Shown here: positions 1 to 8,463 of the stretch, one piece after another
Layout of the letters: every line of letters starts with the position of its first letter
Numbering within the stretch: position 1 is the stretch's first letter
NCBI GenBank assembly: GCA_022792135.1
Contig: JAAWAM010000029.1
Coordinates: 1-64,000, forward strand
DNA from: Clostridia bacterium
Lineage (GTDB): Bacteria > Bacillota > Clostridia > TANB77 > CAG-508
Length of the DNA: 64,000 nt
Reading direction: 5' to 3'
Notes under the pieces: model-generated
Database searches by the model: none
Told to the model about the DNA's origin: nothing
Seen by the model: the letters and a program-made list of their open reading frames with translations, nothing else
Program-made: the position numbers and the translations under genes

Positions 1-1104
1 TTCTATTTTCTTGTTTAATTTATTTTTAAAAATAATTATAAAAATTAAAAACATTGGCACTGTAAGAAGAAAAATATAATTAAATAATTTATTTTTTACA
101 AAAACAAATTGTAAAATATGAATAAGAATAAATAAAATAAAAAATAAAATTATTTTTTTATTCAATTTGTTTTTTTCATTTTTTATTTTTTCGTTATTTT
201 TTATTTTTTCAGAATTTAATTCTGAAATATTTTTATTTTCTTTTTTTATTTCCTTTATTTTATTTTTAATTATATTAATTTTTTCAGAATTTTCTTTTTT
301 TATATTTTCTTTTATTCTTATTTTTTCTTTTTCTAAATTTTCTTTTTCTTTTATATTTTTCATTTCTTTTAATAAATTATTTTCATGTTCTAAATTTAAA
401 ATTTCCTCTTTTAAATTATTTTTATTTTCCTCTATCTCATATTTAAAATTTTCATATTGTTCTAATTCTTGTTTTTGGTTTTGTAATTCTTGTATTTTTT
501 TAGCTACTCTATTAATTGGTTTTTCTCTAGATCTTTCGGTTCCTATTTCGTCTAATTGTCTTCGATTCATTCGATCTGCTGCTCTTTTATAAGAAATATT
601 ATCGTCACCTGTTCCAACTAGGTTTGCTATTTTTTGTACTAATATATTTTGTTCTTGTTTCCCTAATCTTACTTCTTGCTGTCCTACTACCACTGTTGAT
701 AAAAATAACTCTTCATCTATTTTTGTTTGTTCATAAAAAAACTCATTTCCTTTTGTTTTATCAATATTGAATTCTTTTGAAATATCTTCCATCTTTTCAT
801 TAAAAATCTTTGGATTTTTCTTTTTAAAATCTCGATACACTTCATATTTATTTTGGTTATTTAATTCATATTCAATTTTTCCAGAAAATTCTTCTCCTAC
901 CCATGGCATATATCTTTCAAAATCAGAATATTCTTTCCCCTTTTTATTTTTTGAAATTCCATAAAAAGAATTTACGATAAATTTTAAAAGAGTAGATTTG
1001 CCTGATTCATTTTTTCCATAAATAAGATTTATTCCATTTTCTAAATTAATTTCTTTATTCTTTAATTTTCCATACGAATTTATTTTTATTTTATTTATTT
1101 TCAA
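1..1104 (-). CDS. YhaN/SbcC-like AAA ATPase, N-terminal part (cut by window edge)
   Basis: The first 368 codons of an ABC/SMC-type ATPase; the rest lies beyond base 1. I read a TTG start at 1104 because AGGAG sits nine bases upstream and no in-frame ATG precedes the Walker A. The P-loop GKNESGKST is at residues 30-38, followed by a globular part and then a long Lys/Glu/Asn-rich coiled coil. Two hydrophobic stretches near the visible end (about residues 320-360) look like a membrane hairpin inside the coil, as in YhaN. It is the partner of the metallophosphoesterase that ends 65 bases upstream (SbcCD/Rad50-Mre11 logic: DNA-end processing). The family call is firm at the ATPase level; YhaN rather than SbcC is inferred from the membrane segments. 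Confidence 0.85.
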   Translation of the reverse strand, partial: MKINKIKINSYGKLKNKEINLENGINLIYGKNESGKSTLLKFIVNSFYGISKNKKGKEYSDFERYMPWVGEEFSGKIEYELNNQNKYEVYRDFKKKNPKIFNEKMEDISKEFNIDKTKGNEFFYEQTKIDEELFLSTVVVGQQEVRLGKQEQNILVQKIANLVGTGDDNISYKRAADRMNRRQLDEIGTERSREKPINRVAKKIQELQNQKQELEQYENFKYEIEENKNNLKEEILNLEHENNLLKEMKNIKEKENLEKEKIRIKENIKKENSEKINIIKNKIKEIKKENKNISELNSEKIKNNEKIKNEKNKLNKKIILFFILFILIHILQFVFVKNKLFNYIFLLTVPMFLIFIIIFKNKLNKKIE

Positions 1105-1138
1105 GAAACTCTTCTCCTATCTTTTTTATTTGTATAAG

Positions 1139-1168
1139 ATGATTTTTTCCTCCGTCCCCAAAATCATC
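1139..1168. repeat. Solo copy of a GGGACGG-loop hairpin element
   Basis: Thirty bases match the right arm of the inverted repeat at 13832-13911 over essentially their whole length. The copy itself folds: GATGATTTT pairs with AAAATCATC, leaving a loop that reads GGGGACGGAGG on the minus strand. It sits in the gap between the metallophosphoesterase stop and the ATPase start, so it would be at the junction of their shared mRNA. Confidence 0.75.
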
Positions 1169-1169
1169 C

Positions 1170-2255
1170 TCATTCTAATGCTTCTAAGCCAATTTCAATT
1201 GCTTTTTCTATCATCTCTTTTTCTTCTTGTGTTATATTTTCACTTTTTAGTTTGTTTAACATTTTTTGCGCAAATATTCCTTTTAGTGTATTTTGATTGG
1301 CTATTTTTTCTAAATCATATGCTATTTTGGTTTTATCTTTTATTTTAATAATTCTGTTATTTAAAATATATTTTAATATATCATATCGGTTAATTTCAAA
1401 ATTTCTATTTCCACTTAATACAATTTCTACATATTCCTTGTTTTGTACTTCTATTTCATTTATGGCTTCTATTAATTCTTCTTTGGATATTAGATTGGTA
1501 ACCTCTATTTCCTTCTTAACAAATTGTTCTTCATCTAATGAAATAAATTCTAATTTTAGGTTTCCTTCCGTTAATTCTCCTACTATCATTCCATGTTGGC
1601 CCATTTCATCAAATCCTAATGCTGCTGTGGAACCTGGATATATGATTTTTTGATTTTTTGTTGTTTGGTAATTTGATTTATGAATATGTCCTAGTGCTAC
1701 GTAGTCAAATCCTTTTTCTTCTAATTGTTTTTTAGAAATGGAATTATATTGTTTTTCTTCTATACTGGCTCCATCTAAAGTTCCATGAATGATTAATAGG
1801 TTTGGTTTGGTTCCTTTCTCAATTTCTATTTCTTCTATTCCACAGTTTCTACAATAAAAGTCATCAAATCCATATCCATAGATATTTGCTTCTTTTGTTT
1901 CTACTTTCTCAATGGTAGAAGAAAATATCTTTACATTTTTCTCCCATTGATATTTGTTATAATAAGAATTTTTAATATAAGGGTCATGATTTCCTGGTGC
2001 AATATATACTTTTGTTTCTGGTATTTCTCTAAATAAATGGTTGATGTATTCAATGGTGGATTGTTTTATATATTGATGTTCATATAGGTCTCCTGAAATA
2101 AAAAAATATTCGATTTTATTTTCTTTGATATATTCAATTATTTTTTTAAATATCTTTCTTTGTTCTAGTCTTCTTAAATCTCCTAGCATTTCTTTTTCGG
2201 ATAGGTTAATAAAGGGACAGTCGAAATGCATATCTGCTATATGTATAAATTTCAT
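1170..2255 (-). CDS. YhaO/SbcD-like metallophosphoesterase (DNA exonuclease subunit)
   Basis: A 361-aa calcineurin-like phosphoesterase of the Mre11/SbcD/YhaO group. The metal-ligand motifs appear in order: DMH at residues 8-10, GDLYEH near 55, GNHDP near 90, IIHG near 155 and GHIH near 190. The C-terminal third is the capping region expected for this group. The start at 2255 has a strong AGGAG. It is the first gene of a two-gene operon with the ATPase at 1-1104, so the pair probably forms a membrane-associated nuclease-ATPase complex acting on DNA ends. Substrate is inferred from family only. Confidence 0.9.
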   Translation of the reverse strand: MKFIHIADMHFDCPFINLSEKEMLGDLRRLEQRKIFKKIIEYIKENKIEYFFISGDLYEHQYIKQSTIEYINHLFREIPETKVYIAPGNHDPYIKNSYYNKYQWEKNVKIFSSTIEKVETKEANIYGYGFDDFYCRNCGIEEIEIEKGTKPNLLIIHGTLDGASIEEKQYNSISKKQLEEKGFDYVALGHIHKSNYQTTKNQKIIYPGSTAALGFDEMGQHGMIVGELTEGNLKLEFISLDEEQFVKKEIEVTNLISKEELIEAINEIEVQNKEYVEIVLSGNRNFEINRYDILKYILNNRIIKIKDKTKIAYDLEKIANQNTLKGIFAQKMLNKLKSENITQEEKEMIEKAIEIGLEALE

Positions 2256-2283
2256 TTTTTTCTCCTTTTTTTATTTTAAGGAT

Positions 2284-2312
2284 ATTCTACTATATATTTT
2301 TTGTTTTTTCAA
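2284..2312 (-). promoter_or_regulatory. Sigma-A-type promoter of the nuclease/ATPase operon
   Basis: On the minus strand, TTGAAA (2307-2312) and TAGAAT (2284-2289) are separated by 17 bases, about 30 bases upstream of the start codon at 2255. Confidence 0.55.
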
Positions 2313-2397
2313 TAGAATAGCGAAAATTTTTTCGTTTTTTTTTAAAACAAAAGAAATACACATTCTTACTAATATTAACAAATACACCTTAATTTTG

Positions 2398-2435
2398 GAC
2401 AGTTTGGTACTATACTTTTATAGTATCGGACTGTC
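2398..2435. other. Two-part inverted repeat upstream of the LRR gene
   Basis: GACAGT/ACTGTC encloses TACTATA/TATAGTA with a four-base symmetrical interruption and a four-base loop. No T-run follows, so it does not look like a terminator. It lies upstream of the predicted LRR promoter and could be an operator or a leftover structured RNA. The rest of the 318-base divergent spacer shows nothing else beyond the two promoters listed. Confidence 0.4.
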
Positions 2436-2494
2436 GAGCATTCAGTATGGTTAAATCACCTTATAATAGAAGTTACATAATAAAAGCTAAACTA

Positions 2495-2523
2495 TTGAAA
2501 TAGAATGGAGACTTTGATACTAT
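2495..2523 (+). promoter_or_regulatory. Sigma-A-type promoter of the LRR gene
   Basis: TTGAAA (2495-2500), a 17-base spacer, then TACTAT (2518-2523). The start codon is about 50 bases downstream and is preceded by AGGAG. Confidence 0.45.
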
Positions 2524-2573
2524 AAGAATGATGTATTATGGATAAAATGTAAATAAAAAAGGAGTAAAATTTC

Positions 2574-3563
2574 ATGCAGAATATAGAACCAAAAAAGAAA
2601 AAAACAACAACAAAAGGAATAACACTTATTAGCCTAGTCATTACAATTATTGTACTATTAATATTATCCGGGATCACCATTGCAACTTTAACGGGAGATA
2701 ATGGAATATTAACTAAAGCAAATGATGCCAAGATAAAAACAGCAGTAGGAGCAGTAAAAGAAGCACTTTTATTAGAACAGGTAGAAAAAAATATAAAAAA
2801 AGAAAAAGTAACACCTGAAACATTACTAGCAGATGGAAGAGTAAACAGGATTGTACAACAAACAGCGGATGAAAATTATTATATGTATTATGCTTTAAAA
2901 GAAGGTGCCGTAGAAGGTATGCAAGGGCTTGGAAAAGGAAATGTAGCAAGTTTAAAAGATGTGTTTTTAATAGATGATAATTTAAATATAAAATATATAG
3001 CAAGTAATGGAAAAGAATATGGAGATAATATCAATTATAAAATATTAGAAGACGAAACAGAAATAAGATTTGTAAGTAAAGCATTTAGTGAATATGTATC
3101 CAAGATTTCCGGTGTAAGTGAAGAAAATATGAAGTTTAAATGGATGAAAAATCAAATTGAATTGATAATTGATGATTCATCTATAACAAATCTGGAAGAC
3201 TTAGTATTTTTTCCAAACTTAGAAAAGCTAACATTAATAAATTTAAATTTAGATAATTTAAGTGGAATTGATTATTGTAAAAAAATAAAATCATTCACTA
3301 TAAATAACGGATTTATAAAAAATAGTATAAAACTAAATCAATTAGAAATATTAGAAGAATTAGCAGTATCCAATACCAAAATAGAATTCAATCAGATAAT
3401 AGATGCTTTAAAGAATAATAAAAAGTTAAAGACTTTAAAGCTAGAAAGAATTGATATTAATACGATGAGGAGAATAGAAGAGCTAAACTCAGATTTAGAA
3501 AAATTAGAACTGAGAAATAATAAGATTACTAAAATAGAAGGTCTAAAAGAAAAAACAAGTTAA
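2574..3563 (+). CDS. Leucine-rich-repeat surface protein with prepilin-like leader, N-terminal part (frameshifted)
   Basis: The protein opens with a Lys-rich stretch and then KGITLISLVITIIVLLIL at residues 14-31, the class III/prepilin-type leader common on Clostridia surface proteins. The usual Glu at +5 is Ser here. A mixed alpha/beta stalk (to about residue 200) precedes leucine-rich repeats of 22 residues. The frame stops at 3561-3563, after an A6 run at 3550-3555. If one base is re-read there, the repeats continue in the next frame without losing the 22-residue register, so this is the front half of one gene running to 4642. Likely exported and cell-surface exposed, with ligand unknown. 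Whether the break is real, phase-variable or a sequencing error cannot be told from the sequence. Confidence 0.8.
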   Translation: MQNIEPKKKKTTTKGITLISLVITIIVLLILSGITIATLTGDNGILTKANDAKIKTAVGAVKEALLLEQVEKNIKKEKVTPETLLADGRVNRIVQQTADENYYMYYALKEGAVEGMQGLGKGNVASLKDVFLIDDNLNIKYIASNGKEYGDNINYKILEDETEIRFVSKAFSEYVSKISGVSEENMKFKWMKNQIELIIDDSSITNLEDLVFFPNLEKLTLINLNLDNLSGIDYCKKIKSFTINNGFIKNSIKLNQLEILEELAVSNTKIEFNQIIDALKNNKKLKTLKLERIDINTMRRIEELNSDLEKLELRNNKITKIEGLKEKTS

Positions 3564-4642
3564 ACTCTTTACTTCTTTCAAGCAACAAAATTACTAAAAT
3601 AGAAGGGTTGGAAAACTTAATAAATTTGAAGACTTTAAATTTAAGCAATAATGATATATCCGATATAACACCACTAAGTTTTAACACATCGCTAACTTTT
3701 TTAGACTTAAGAAAAAATACAAAAATAGACGCAAATAAAGAAAACTATTCAGGAGAAAGATTAGAAGCCTTAAATAAAATAGGAGAGATATTAGATAGAA
3801 GAGGAACCATATATTTAGATACGGAAAAATTAAAGTTATTTAGTAACTATACTAAACTAGATTTAGCTTCACAAGGACTAACTAATTTAGACTGTTTAGA
3901 AGGAATCATAAATTTAAAAGAATTAAATTTAAATTATAATAATTTAACATTGGAAGATTCAAAATCCAAAGAAATTCTAAAGAGTATGACTAAATTAGAA
4001 ACATTAAATATAGAGGGAAATTGTATTATCGATTTATCACCAATAAATGAATTAAAAAATTTAAAAACAATGACAATGCATAATGCTAATAGAAATGGAA
4101 ACTGTAATTTACAAGAAATAGAAGATATTATTTCAAATTTAAAATCTTTTAGAGCAGATCAAAATACAATTAATACATTAATAAATTGTAATAAAAGTAA
4201 AATTACAAAATTATATTTCACTAATATTGAAATCAATACATTACCAGATCTTAGTATATTTCCTAATTTGGAAGAACTAGGATTGGCAGAAAACTCAAAA
4301 TATGCTAATATAGATAAAAGTATTATTTCAAAATTAGAAAAGATAAAGATATTAAAATTATCTAATATGCACAATAAAATGATAGATTTTTCTAAATTGA
4401 TTAATTTAAAAGAATTGGATCTAAGTAATAATAGGTTATGGAGTGAAGATTTAGAAAATCTAAGAGTACTAAAGAATAATATAAATTTAACATTAAATTT
4501 AAAAAATAACGCAATAATAGATACTACAGCATTATTAGAATTAAACTCAAATACAAAAATAGATTTAAGTGGAAATATTAATTTATCACAAAATTCTAAG
4601 AATACATTAAAAGAAATATTTGGAAATAATGTAACATTTTGA
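3554..4642 (+). CDS. Leucine-rich-repeat surface protein, C-terminal part (frameshifted continuation)
   Basis: This is the continuation of the gene starting at 2574 in the next frame. Taking AAC at 3554 as the first codon gives two perfect 22-residue repeats across the joint (LELRNNKITKIEG..., LLLSSNKITKIEG...) and then about ten more degenerate repeats with the LxxLxLxxN pattern. An isolated reading frame can start only at TTG 3608 and has no ribosome site, which argues against an independent gene. The C terminus has no sorting signal or anchor. Together the halves would give roughly 690 residues. A terminator follows at 4672-4706. Confidence 0.75.
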   Translation, partial: NKLNSLLLSSNKITKIEGLENLINLKTLNLSNNDISDITPLSFNTSLTFLDLRKNTKIDANKENYSGERLEALNKIGEILDRRGTIYLDTEKLKLFSNYTKLDLASQGLTNLDCLEGIINLKELNLNYNNLTLEDSKSKEILKSMTKLETLNIEGNCIIDLSPINELKNLKTMTMHNANRNGNCNLQEIEDIISNLKSFRADQNTINTLINCNKSKITKLYFTNIEINTLPDLSIFPNLEELGLAENSKYANIDKSIISKLEKIKILKLSNMHNKMIDFSKLINLKELDLSNNRLWSEDLENLRVLKNNINLTLNLKNNAIIDTTALLELNSNTKIDLSGNINLSQNSKNTLKEIFGNNVTF

Positions 4643-4671
4643 AATGACTAAAAAGAGAACCATAGGGAAGT

Positions 4672-4706
4672 AAAAAATACCTACTAGTATAATCAGTAGG
4701 TATTTT
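4672..4706. terminator. Bidirectional terminator between LRR gene and virD4
   Basis: AAAATACCTACT and AGTAGGTATTTT form a 12-bp stem with a nine-base loop. The A- and T-rich flanks serve the rightward LRR transcript and the leftward virD4 transcript. Confidence 0.85.
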
Positions 4707-4711
4707 AATAT

Positions 4712-6217
4712 TTACTCTTCGTCTGTTAAAGGTCCAAACAATTCATCAAATTTGGCTTCCAATTCTTTTTGTAAATCATAGGTGTCTTCTTCTGCTTCTT
4801 GTGGTAAAATTGGTGCTTCTTCAAAATCATTTAAATCTAATGGTTTTTGTTTTGGTTCTTCCTTTTGTACTGGCTCATCATCAAATAAATCATCTAAGGA
4901 TTCCACTTTTAAATCTTGCAATTTTTCTTCTTTTTTATCCTCTACATAAGGGTTATATGGATTGTATTTTCTCCATACTCCTCTATCGATTTCTCCAATG
5001 TCATTATGGCTAATTTCTAATGCTGCCATTTTCTTTGCCATTGGATGTTTAAAATAATAGAATTTATTGGCTTTTACTGGTTTAATTCCTTTTTCAAATA
5101 TGATACATAAGTCATTATCCAATCTACGTAGTTCATCTGGTGTCATTAATGCTCTTGCCATAACTTGGTCAGAAACTGACTTTCCTGTTTTCCAGTTTTG
5201 TCTATCTCGATTGATGGATATACTATCTCTTCCAATTGTTTTTTCTCCTAAAGCTTTTGAGAAATATTCTACGGTTTTATAGGAGTTACTTCCTAAAAAT
5301 ACGTGTGTATCACAGTTACCCATAATTGTTTCATATGATTTCTCATAAACGGCTTCTAATTGATCTACGTTTTGTAAAATAACACTAAATGAAATTCCTC
5401 TACTTCTTGAGGTTGAAATCTTTTTATCAAAGTCAGGTATTTTTCCAATATTAGCAAACTCATCTAGGATAAAATAAGTTGGTACTCTTAATCTTCCTCC
5501 ATTTTGATCTGCATAATCATATAATTGTTGTATCATTTGAGAGAAGAAAATCGTAAGTAAAAAGTCATAAGCTGCGTGCGTGTCAGATGATATAACATAA
5601 ACTGCTGTTTTCTTATTTCCGATTTCTTCAAAATCAATGGTATCAGTTGAGGTCAATTCTGCTATGTCTTTGGAATCAAATTTTCCTAATTTTGATTGCA
5701 ATGAACTTAAGATAGAACCATATGTTTTTTCTGGTGCAATCTCAATTGATTTGTAATACATTCTTGCTGGATGGTCATATGGTAATTGACCCATAAGTTC
5801 TGATAATAAGTTACTTCCACCTTTATTATTAGCTGCTCTAACTAATTCTGCACAACTTGCTAAGTTTTGTTCTTCTTCTGGTCTGGTTGCAATTAAATAG
5901 TATATTAATGATTTTAATAGCATTTCTGCCATATCGTCCCAATAAGGATCTGAACCAGATTCTGTTTTTTGCCCTTTTACTACTGTATTGGCAATAACAT
6001 CCACGTCTAATTCAGATGCTACATGCATTAATGGGTTATATCCATCACTATATTGTGGTCTAACTAAGTTTAATACTTTTATTTCATATCCTTGTTCTTT
6101 TAAATACCCTGCTGTTCTATCATATAATTCACCTTTAGGGTCAGTAAATACATAGGAACCTAAACACTGATAGGCATTTGGTATAGAATAAGATGCTGAT
6201 TTACCAGAACCTGATCC
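4712..6217 (-). CDS. virD4: Type IV coupling protein VirD4/TraG, ATPase part (frameshifted)
   Basis: This is the ATPase body of a VirD4/TraG-family coupling protein. Immediately after the frame break the P-loop continues as GSGSGKS. Further motifs are FTDPKGELYD, the Walker B region with FILDEFANIGKIPD (about residue 240 of this part), and TSRSRGISF with a conserved Gln in ILQNVDQL. The last 90 residues are an acidic, Glu/Asp/Pro-rich tail, plausibly a recruitment site. Base 6218 is an extra base relative to the frame of the N-terminal part, so the P-loop is split between two frames. A free-standing start at 6226 would lack the membrane domain. It ends the operon with the genes at 6707-6838 and 6854-7414, about 36 kb from the other T4SS genes. 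Confidence 0.85.
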   Translation of the reverse strand, partial: GSGSGKSASYSIPNAYQCLGSYVFTDPKGELYDRTAGYLKEQGYEIKVLNLVRPQYSDGYNPLMHVASELDVDVIANTVVKGQKTESGSDPYWDDMAEMLLKSLIYYLIATRPEEEQNLASCAELVRAANNKGGSNLLSELMGQLPYDHPARMYYKSIEIAPEKTYGSILSSLQSKLGKFDSKDIAELTSTDTIDFEEIGNKKTAVYVISSDTHAAYDFLLTIFFSQMIQQLYDYADQNGGRLRVPTYFILDEFANIGKIPDFDKKISTSRSRGISFSVILQNVDQLEAVYEKSYETIMGNCDTHVFLGSNSYKTVEYFSKALGEKTIGRDSISINRDRQNWKTGKSVSDQVMARALMTPDELRRLDNDLCIIFEKGIKPVKANKFYYFKHPMAKKMAALEISHNDIGEIDRGVWRKYNPYNPYVEDKKEEKLQDLKVESLDDLFDDEPVQKEEPKQKPLDLNDFEEAPILPQEAEEDTYDLQKELEAKFDELFGPLTDEE

Positions 6218-6683
6218 GTCCAACAACTAAGACATTTACATTTCCTCGTTTATCGACTGGCAAATAGTTATCTTCTGCTAAGACAATCCCTTTGTTTCTA
6301 TTTAAAATTTGATATTGTTCCCCTCTTTGACTCCAATCACTTGAACCATGTTCAATATCGGAATATTCATTTTTAGGTGCTGATCTTACAAATCCAATAA
6401 AGAAAAATACAGAATAAAATATGGTGGTTACTAACAAGGCTGAAATATAACTACTTGTTGCCCCACTTGCCAATATATTTCCTAAAGTTACAAATGGATT
6501 GGCAATTGATTTGGTAAAGGTTTCTATAAATAATGTCATATCAAATTTTCCACTTTGCCCTGCAATATGCGAACTATAAGAAAATGGAGAAACAAATACT
6601 ATGGCTATAAATATCCATAGTATGGCAAATATAATAAAATTTTTCCTATTTCTCTTAATGGCTCCTTCTATTTTGTAGTTCAT
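6201..6683 (-). CDS. virD4: Type IV coupling protein VirD4/TraG, membrane part (frameshifted)
   Basis: The N-terminal domain of the coupling protein, with two transmembrane segments (about residues 15-35 and 85-105), then the cytoplasmic lead-in ending VNVLVVG just before the P-loop. After 6219 this frame runs out of phase and stops at 6201. I start at ATG 6683 because AAGGTG lies six bases upstream; the GTG at 6692 overlaps that site. Joined to the next frame, the complete protein would be about 655 residues, normal for a short Gram-positive TraG/VirD4. Confidence 0.75.
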   Translation of the reverse strand: MNYKIEGAIKRNRKNFIIFAILWIFIAIVFVSPFSYSSHIAGQSGKFDMTLFIETFTKSIANPFVTLGNILASGATSSYISALLVTTIFYSVFFFIGFVRSAPKNEYSDIEHGSSDWSQRGEQYQILNRNKGIVLAEDNYLPVDKRGNVNVLVVGRIRFW

Positions 6684-6706
6684 ACAACTCACCTTCTTTT
6701 GTACTA

Positions 6707-6838
6707 TTATCTATCGACTCCGTCAGTTTTACCCTCTTTAACAACCTTCTTATTATCTTTTAATTCTATTACCAAGCCTAAATCCTTTTCGAATTCATAT
6801 TTAAGCGTATTTTCTGGTGGCCAATTTAATTTTGCCAT
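6707..6838 (-). CDS. 43-aa conserved-looking small protein of the virD4 operon
   Basis: A short ORF with an excellent ribosome site (GGAGGAG seven bases before ATG 6838) and a compact charged sequence starting MAKLNWPPENTLKYEFEKD. It contains no Cys or membrane segment. It lies 15 bases downstream of the 186-aa gene and 23 bases upstream of virD4, so the three are probably one mRNA. I do not recognise it. Position suggests an accessory of the coupling protein. Confidence 0.7.
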   Translation of the reverse strand: MAKLNWPPENTLKYEFEKDLGLVIELKDNKKVVKEGKTDGVDR

Positions 6839-6853
6839 TTTAACTCCTCCTCA

Positions 6854-7414
6854 TTAATCTGTAATCTCAGGGCTTCCCCCTACCAAATTAATTTTTCCAT
6901 TTTCCTCTCTTATTTCAAATACAAAATAAGATTTATATGGTTTTAACTTACATTTTCCTTTTACTTCATTTGTTTTTTCATCAAAATAAAGAACTGGCTT
7001 TACTTCTTCTGTTGTTTCTGGGTCTATAATAGAAATTGGTCTTTTTAGATTTGGTGTATAATTTACTTCCTTATACTCTTCTGCTTGCTCTGAATAAATT
7101 GTGTCAAATTTAAAAGGCATAGGTTTCTTAGATATTCTTACTTTATCCGCTTCCAAAATACCATTATTGATGACTACTTTATCTTTTGCAAAAGATAAAA
7201 TAAGAATTCGATTTCCTTCTTTTTGTGGATTTCCAACATAAAAAGTTTTTTTGTTATAATTTCCTACAATTTCTTCTGTATGATCTAGTCTTTCTACTGT
7301 ATATTTAGGCGAATCTTTCAAAAATTCTTTTTCTGTTTTGTTGACTTGATAAATTACTGTTTTTACTCCTTCTGGATCTGTTATACTAAAATGCTTTCCT
7401 TGTATAGCATCCAT
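6854..7414 (-). CDS. 186-aa unknown protein, first gene of the virD4 operon
   Basis: A soluble, charged protein (no signal peptide or membrane helix) with alternating beta-type segments. The first half ends around FAKDKVVINNGILEAD and a second half begins near NLKRPISIIDPETTEEV; both halves contain an ITDPEG/IDPETT-like turn followed by a V-hydrophobic strand, so an internal duplication of about 90 residues is possible. A GGGGTG ribosome site precedes ATG 7414. The perfect promoter at 7477-7505 drives it together with the 43-aa gene and virD4. I do not recognise the family. A T4SS substrate or adaptor is a guess from context only. Confidence 0.75.
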   Translation of the reverse strand: MDAIQGKHFSITDPEGVKTVIYQVNKTEKEFLKDSPKYTVERLDHTEEIVGNYNKKTFYVGNPQKEGNRILILSFAKDKVVINNGILEADKVRISKKPMPFKFDTIYSEQAEEYKEVNYTPNLKRPISIIDPETTEEVKPVLYFDEKTNEVKGKCKLKPYKSYFVFEIREENGKINLVGGSPEITD

Positions 7415-7476
7415 TTTTTACACCCCTATTCTATGTTTTAATCCATAGTTCTTCTTTTGTTACATCACTATCTACA

Positions 7477-7505
7477 ATTATAGCTAAATTTCAAGCTTTT
7501 GTCAA
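7477..7505 (-). promoter_or_regulatory. Consensus sigma-A promoter of the virD4 operon
   Basis: TTGACA (7500-7505 on the minus strand), a 17-base spacer and TATAAT (7477-7482), giving a leader of about 55 bases. Both hexamers are perfect, so the operon should be well expressed. Confidence 0.85.
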
Positions 7506-7524
7506 TAGAAAGTTTATGTAAAGT

Positions 7525-8412
7525 TTATTTTTTGTTCGTTCTTGGATTAAATTCTGATATTTCACTTAACTTTATATAGATTTCTTTTTCTTCTTGTGTT
7601 AGTTGTTTTGGTACAGCTATTTTTACTTCTGCTACTAGATCTCCTCTTGTATCTTTGCCAGATTGATAGCCCTTATTGGGTATTCTTATTTTTTCTCCAC
7701 TTTGTATTCCTTGTGGGATATAGACTCTTGTTTCATCATCAATTGTCTCGACACTTGCTCTTGTTCCTAAAGCAGCTTCCCAAGGTGTTAAAAATAAATC
7801 GGTATAAATGTCAACTCCTTCTAATTTGAATTTATGATTATCGATAATATTTATTTTAATTAATAGGTCTCCATTTTTCCCTCCATTTTCTCCTGGTTTT
7901 CCTTGACCTATTAACCTTATTTTTTCTCCATTTCTAATTCCTTTTGGAATTTTCACTGTAAATGTCTTTGCTTGTCCTTCTACTGTTTTTAAAGAAATTT
8001 GCTTGTCTAATCCATAAAAAGCATCATATAAATTAACATTAATTTCTGTTTCTATGTTCTCTCCTTTAACAGGATTTTTCTTCTTGATACTTTCTTCTTT
8101 TTTATTGATATCTTCCAGATTCCCTAAAAACATCTGAAAAATAACTCCTTTTTCTGCTTTGCCTGTAAATGCTTTTTTTCCTTTTAAAAATTTTGAATTC
8201 CATACTCTATCATATTTTCTCTTAGAAGCTGGTACAGATAATATTTTATAAGCTTCATTGATATCTTTGATTCTTTCTTCTGCTAAATTATCTCCCATGT
8301 TTAAGTCTGGATGATATTTTTTTGCCGCTTGTCGGTAAGCTTGCTTTATTTCATCGATAGAAACATGGCTTGTTTCTAAATCTAATATTTTATAATAATT
8401 TTTAAAAACCAT
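7525..8412 (-). CDS. DnaJ-like co-chaperone of the CbpA type
   Basis: An N-terminal J domain (about residues 5-65) with the HPD tripeptide in KYHPDLN, a linker, and then the two beta-sandwich substrate-binding domains of DnaJ/CbpA (segments IRNGEKIRLIGQGKPG and GIQSGEKIRIPNKG). The Cys-rich zinc domain of true DnaJ is absent. It should stimulate an Hsp70 (DnaK) ATPase and present unfolded clients. Start at 8412 has GGGAGG nine bases upstream; the ATG at 8421 lies too close to it. Confidence 0.85.
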   Translation of the reverse strand: MVFKNYYKILDLETSHVSIDEIKQAYRQAAKKYHPDLNMGDNLAEERIKDINEAYKILSVPASKRKYDRVWNSKFLKGKKAFTGKAEKGVIFQMFLGNLEDINKKEESIKKKNPVKGENIETEINVNLYDAFYGLDKQISLKTVEGQAKTFTVKIPKGIRNGEKIRLIGQGKPGENGGKNGDLLIKINIIDNHKFKLEGVDIYTDLFLTPWEAALGTRASVETIDDETRVYIPQGIQSGEKIRIPNKGYQSGKDTRGDLVAEVKIAVPKQLTQEEKEIYIKLSEISEFNPRTNKK

Positions 8413-8463
8413 TTTAAACATCCTCCCCTAAAAATAGGTAAACATATTATACCACAAATATGA

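Noticed and set aside
150..600. Low-complexity T/A-rich tract as a repeat or non-coding region
   Set aside because: On the minus strand it reads as a continuous Lys/Glu/Asn coiled coil of the YhaN-like protein.
3550..3556. AAAAAAC, the classical -1 slippery heptamer, at the LRR frame break
   Set aside because: The heptamer is in phase with the downstream frame, not the upstream one, so the standard tandem-slip mechanism does not apply. Simple loss of one A is enough.
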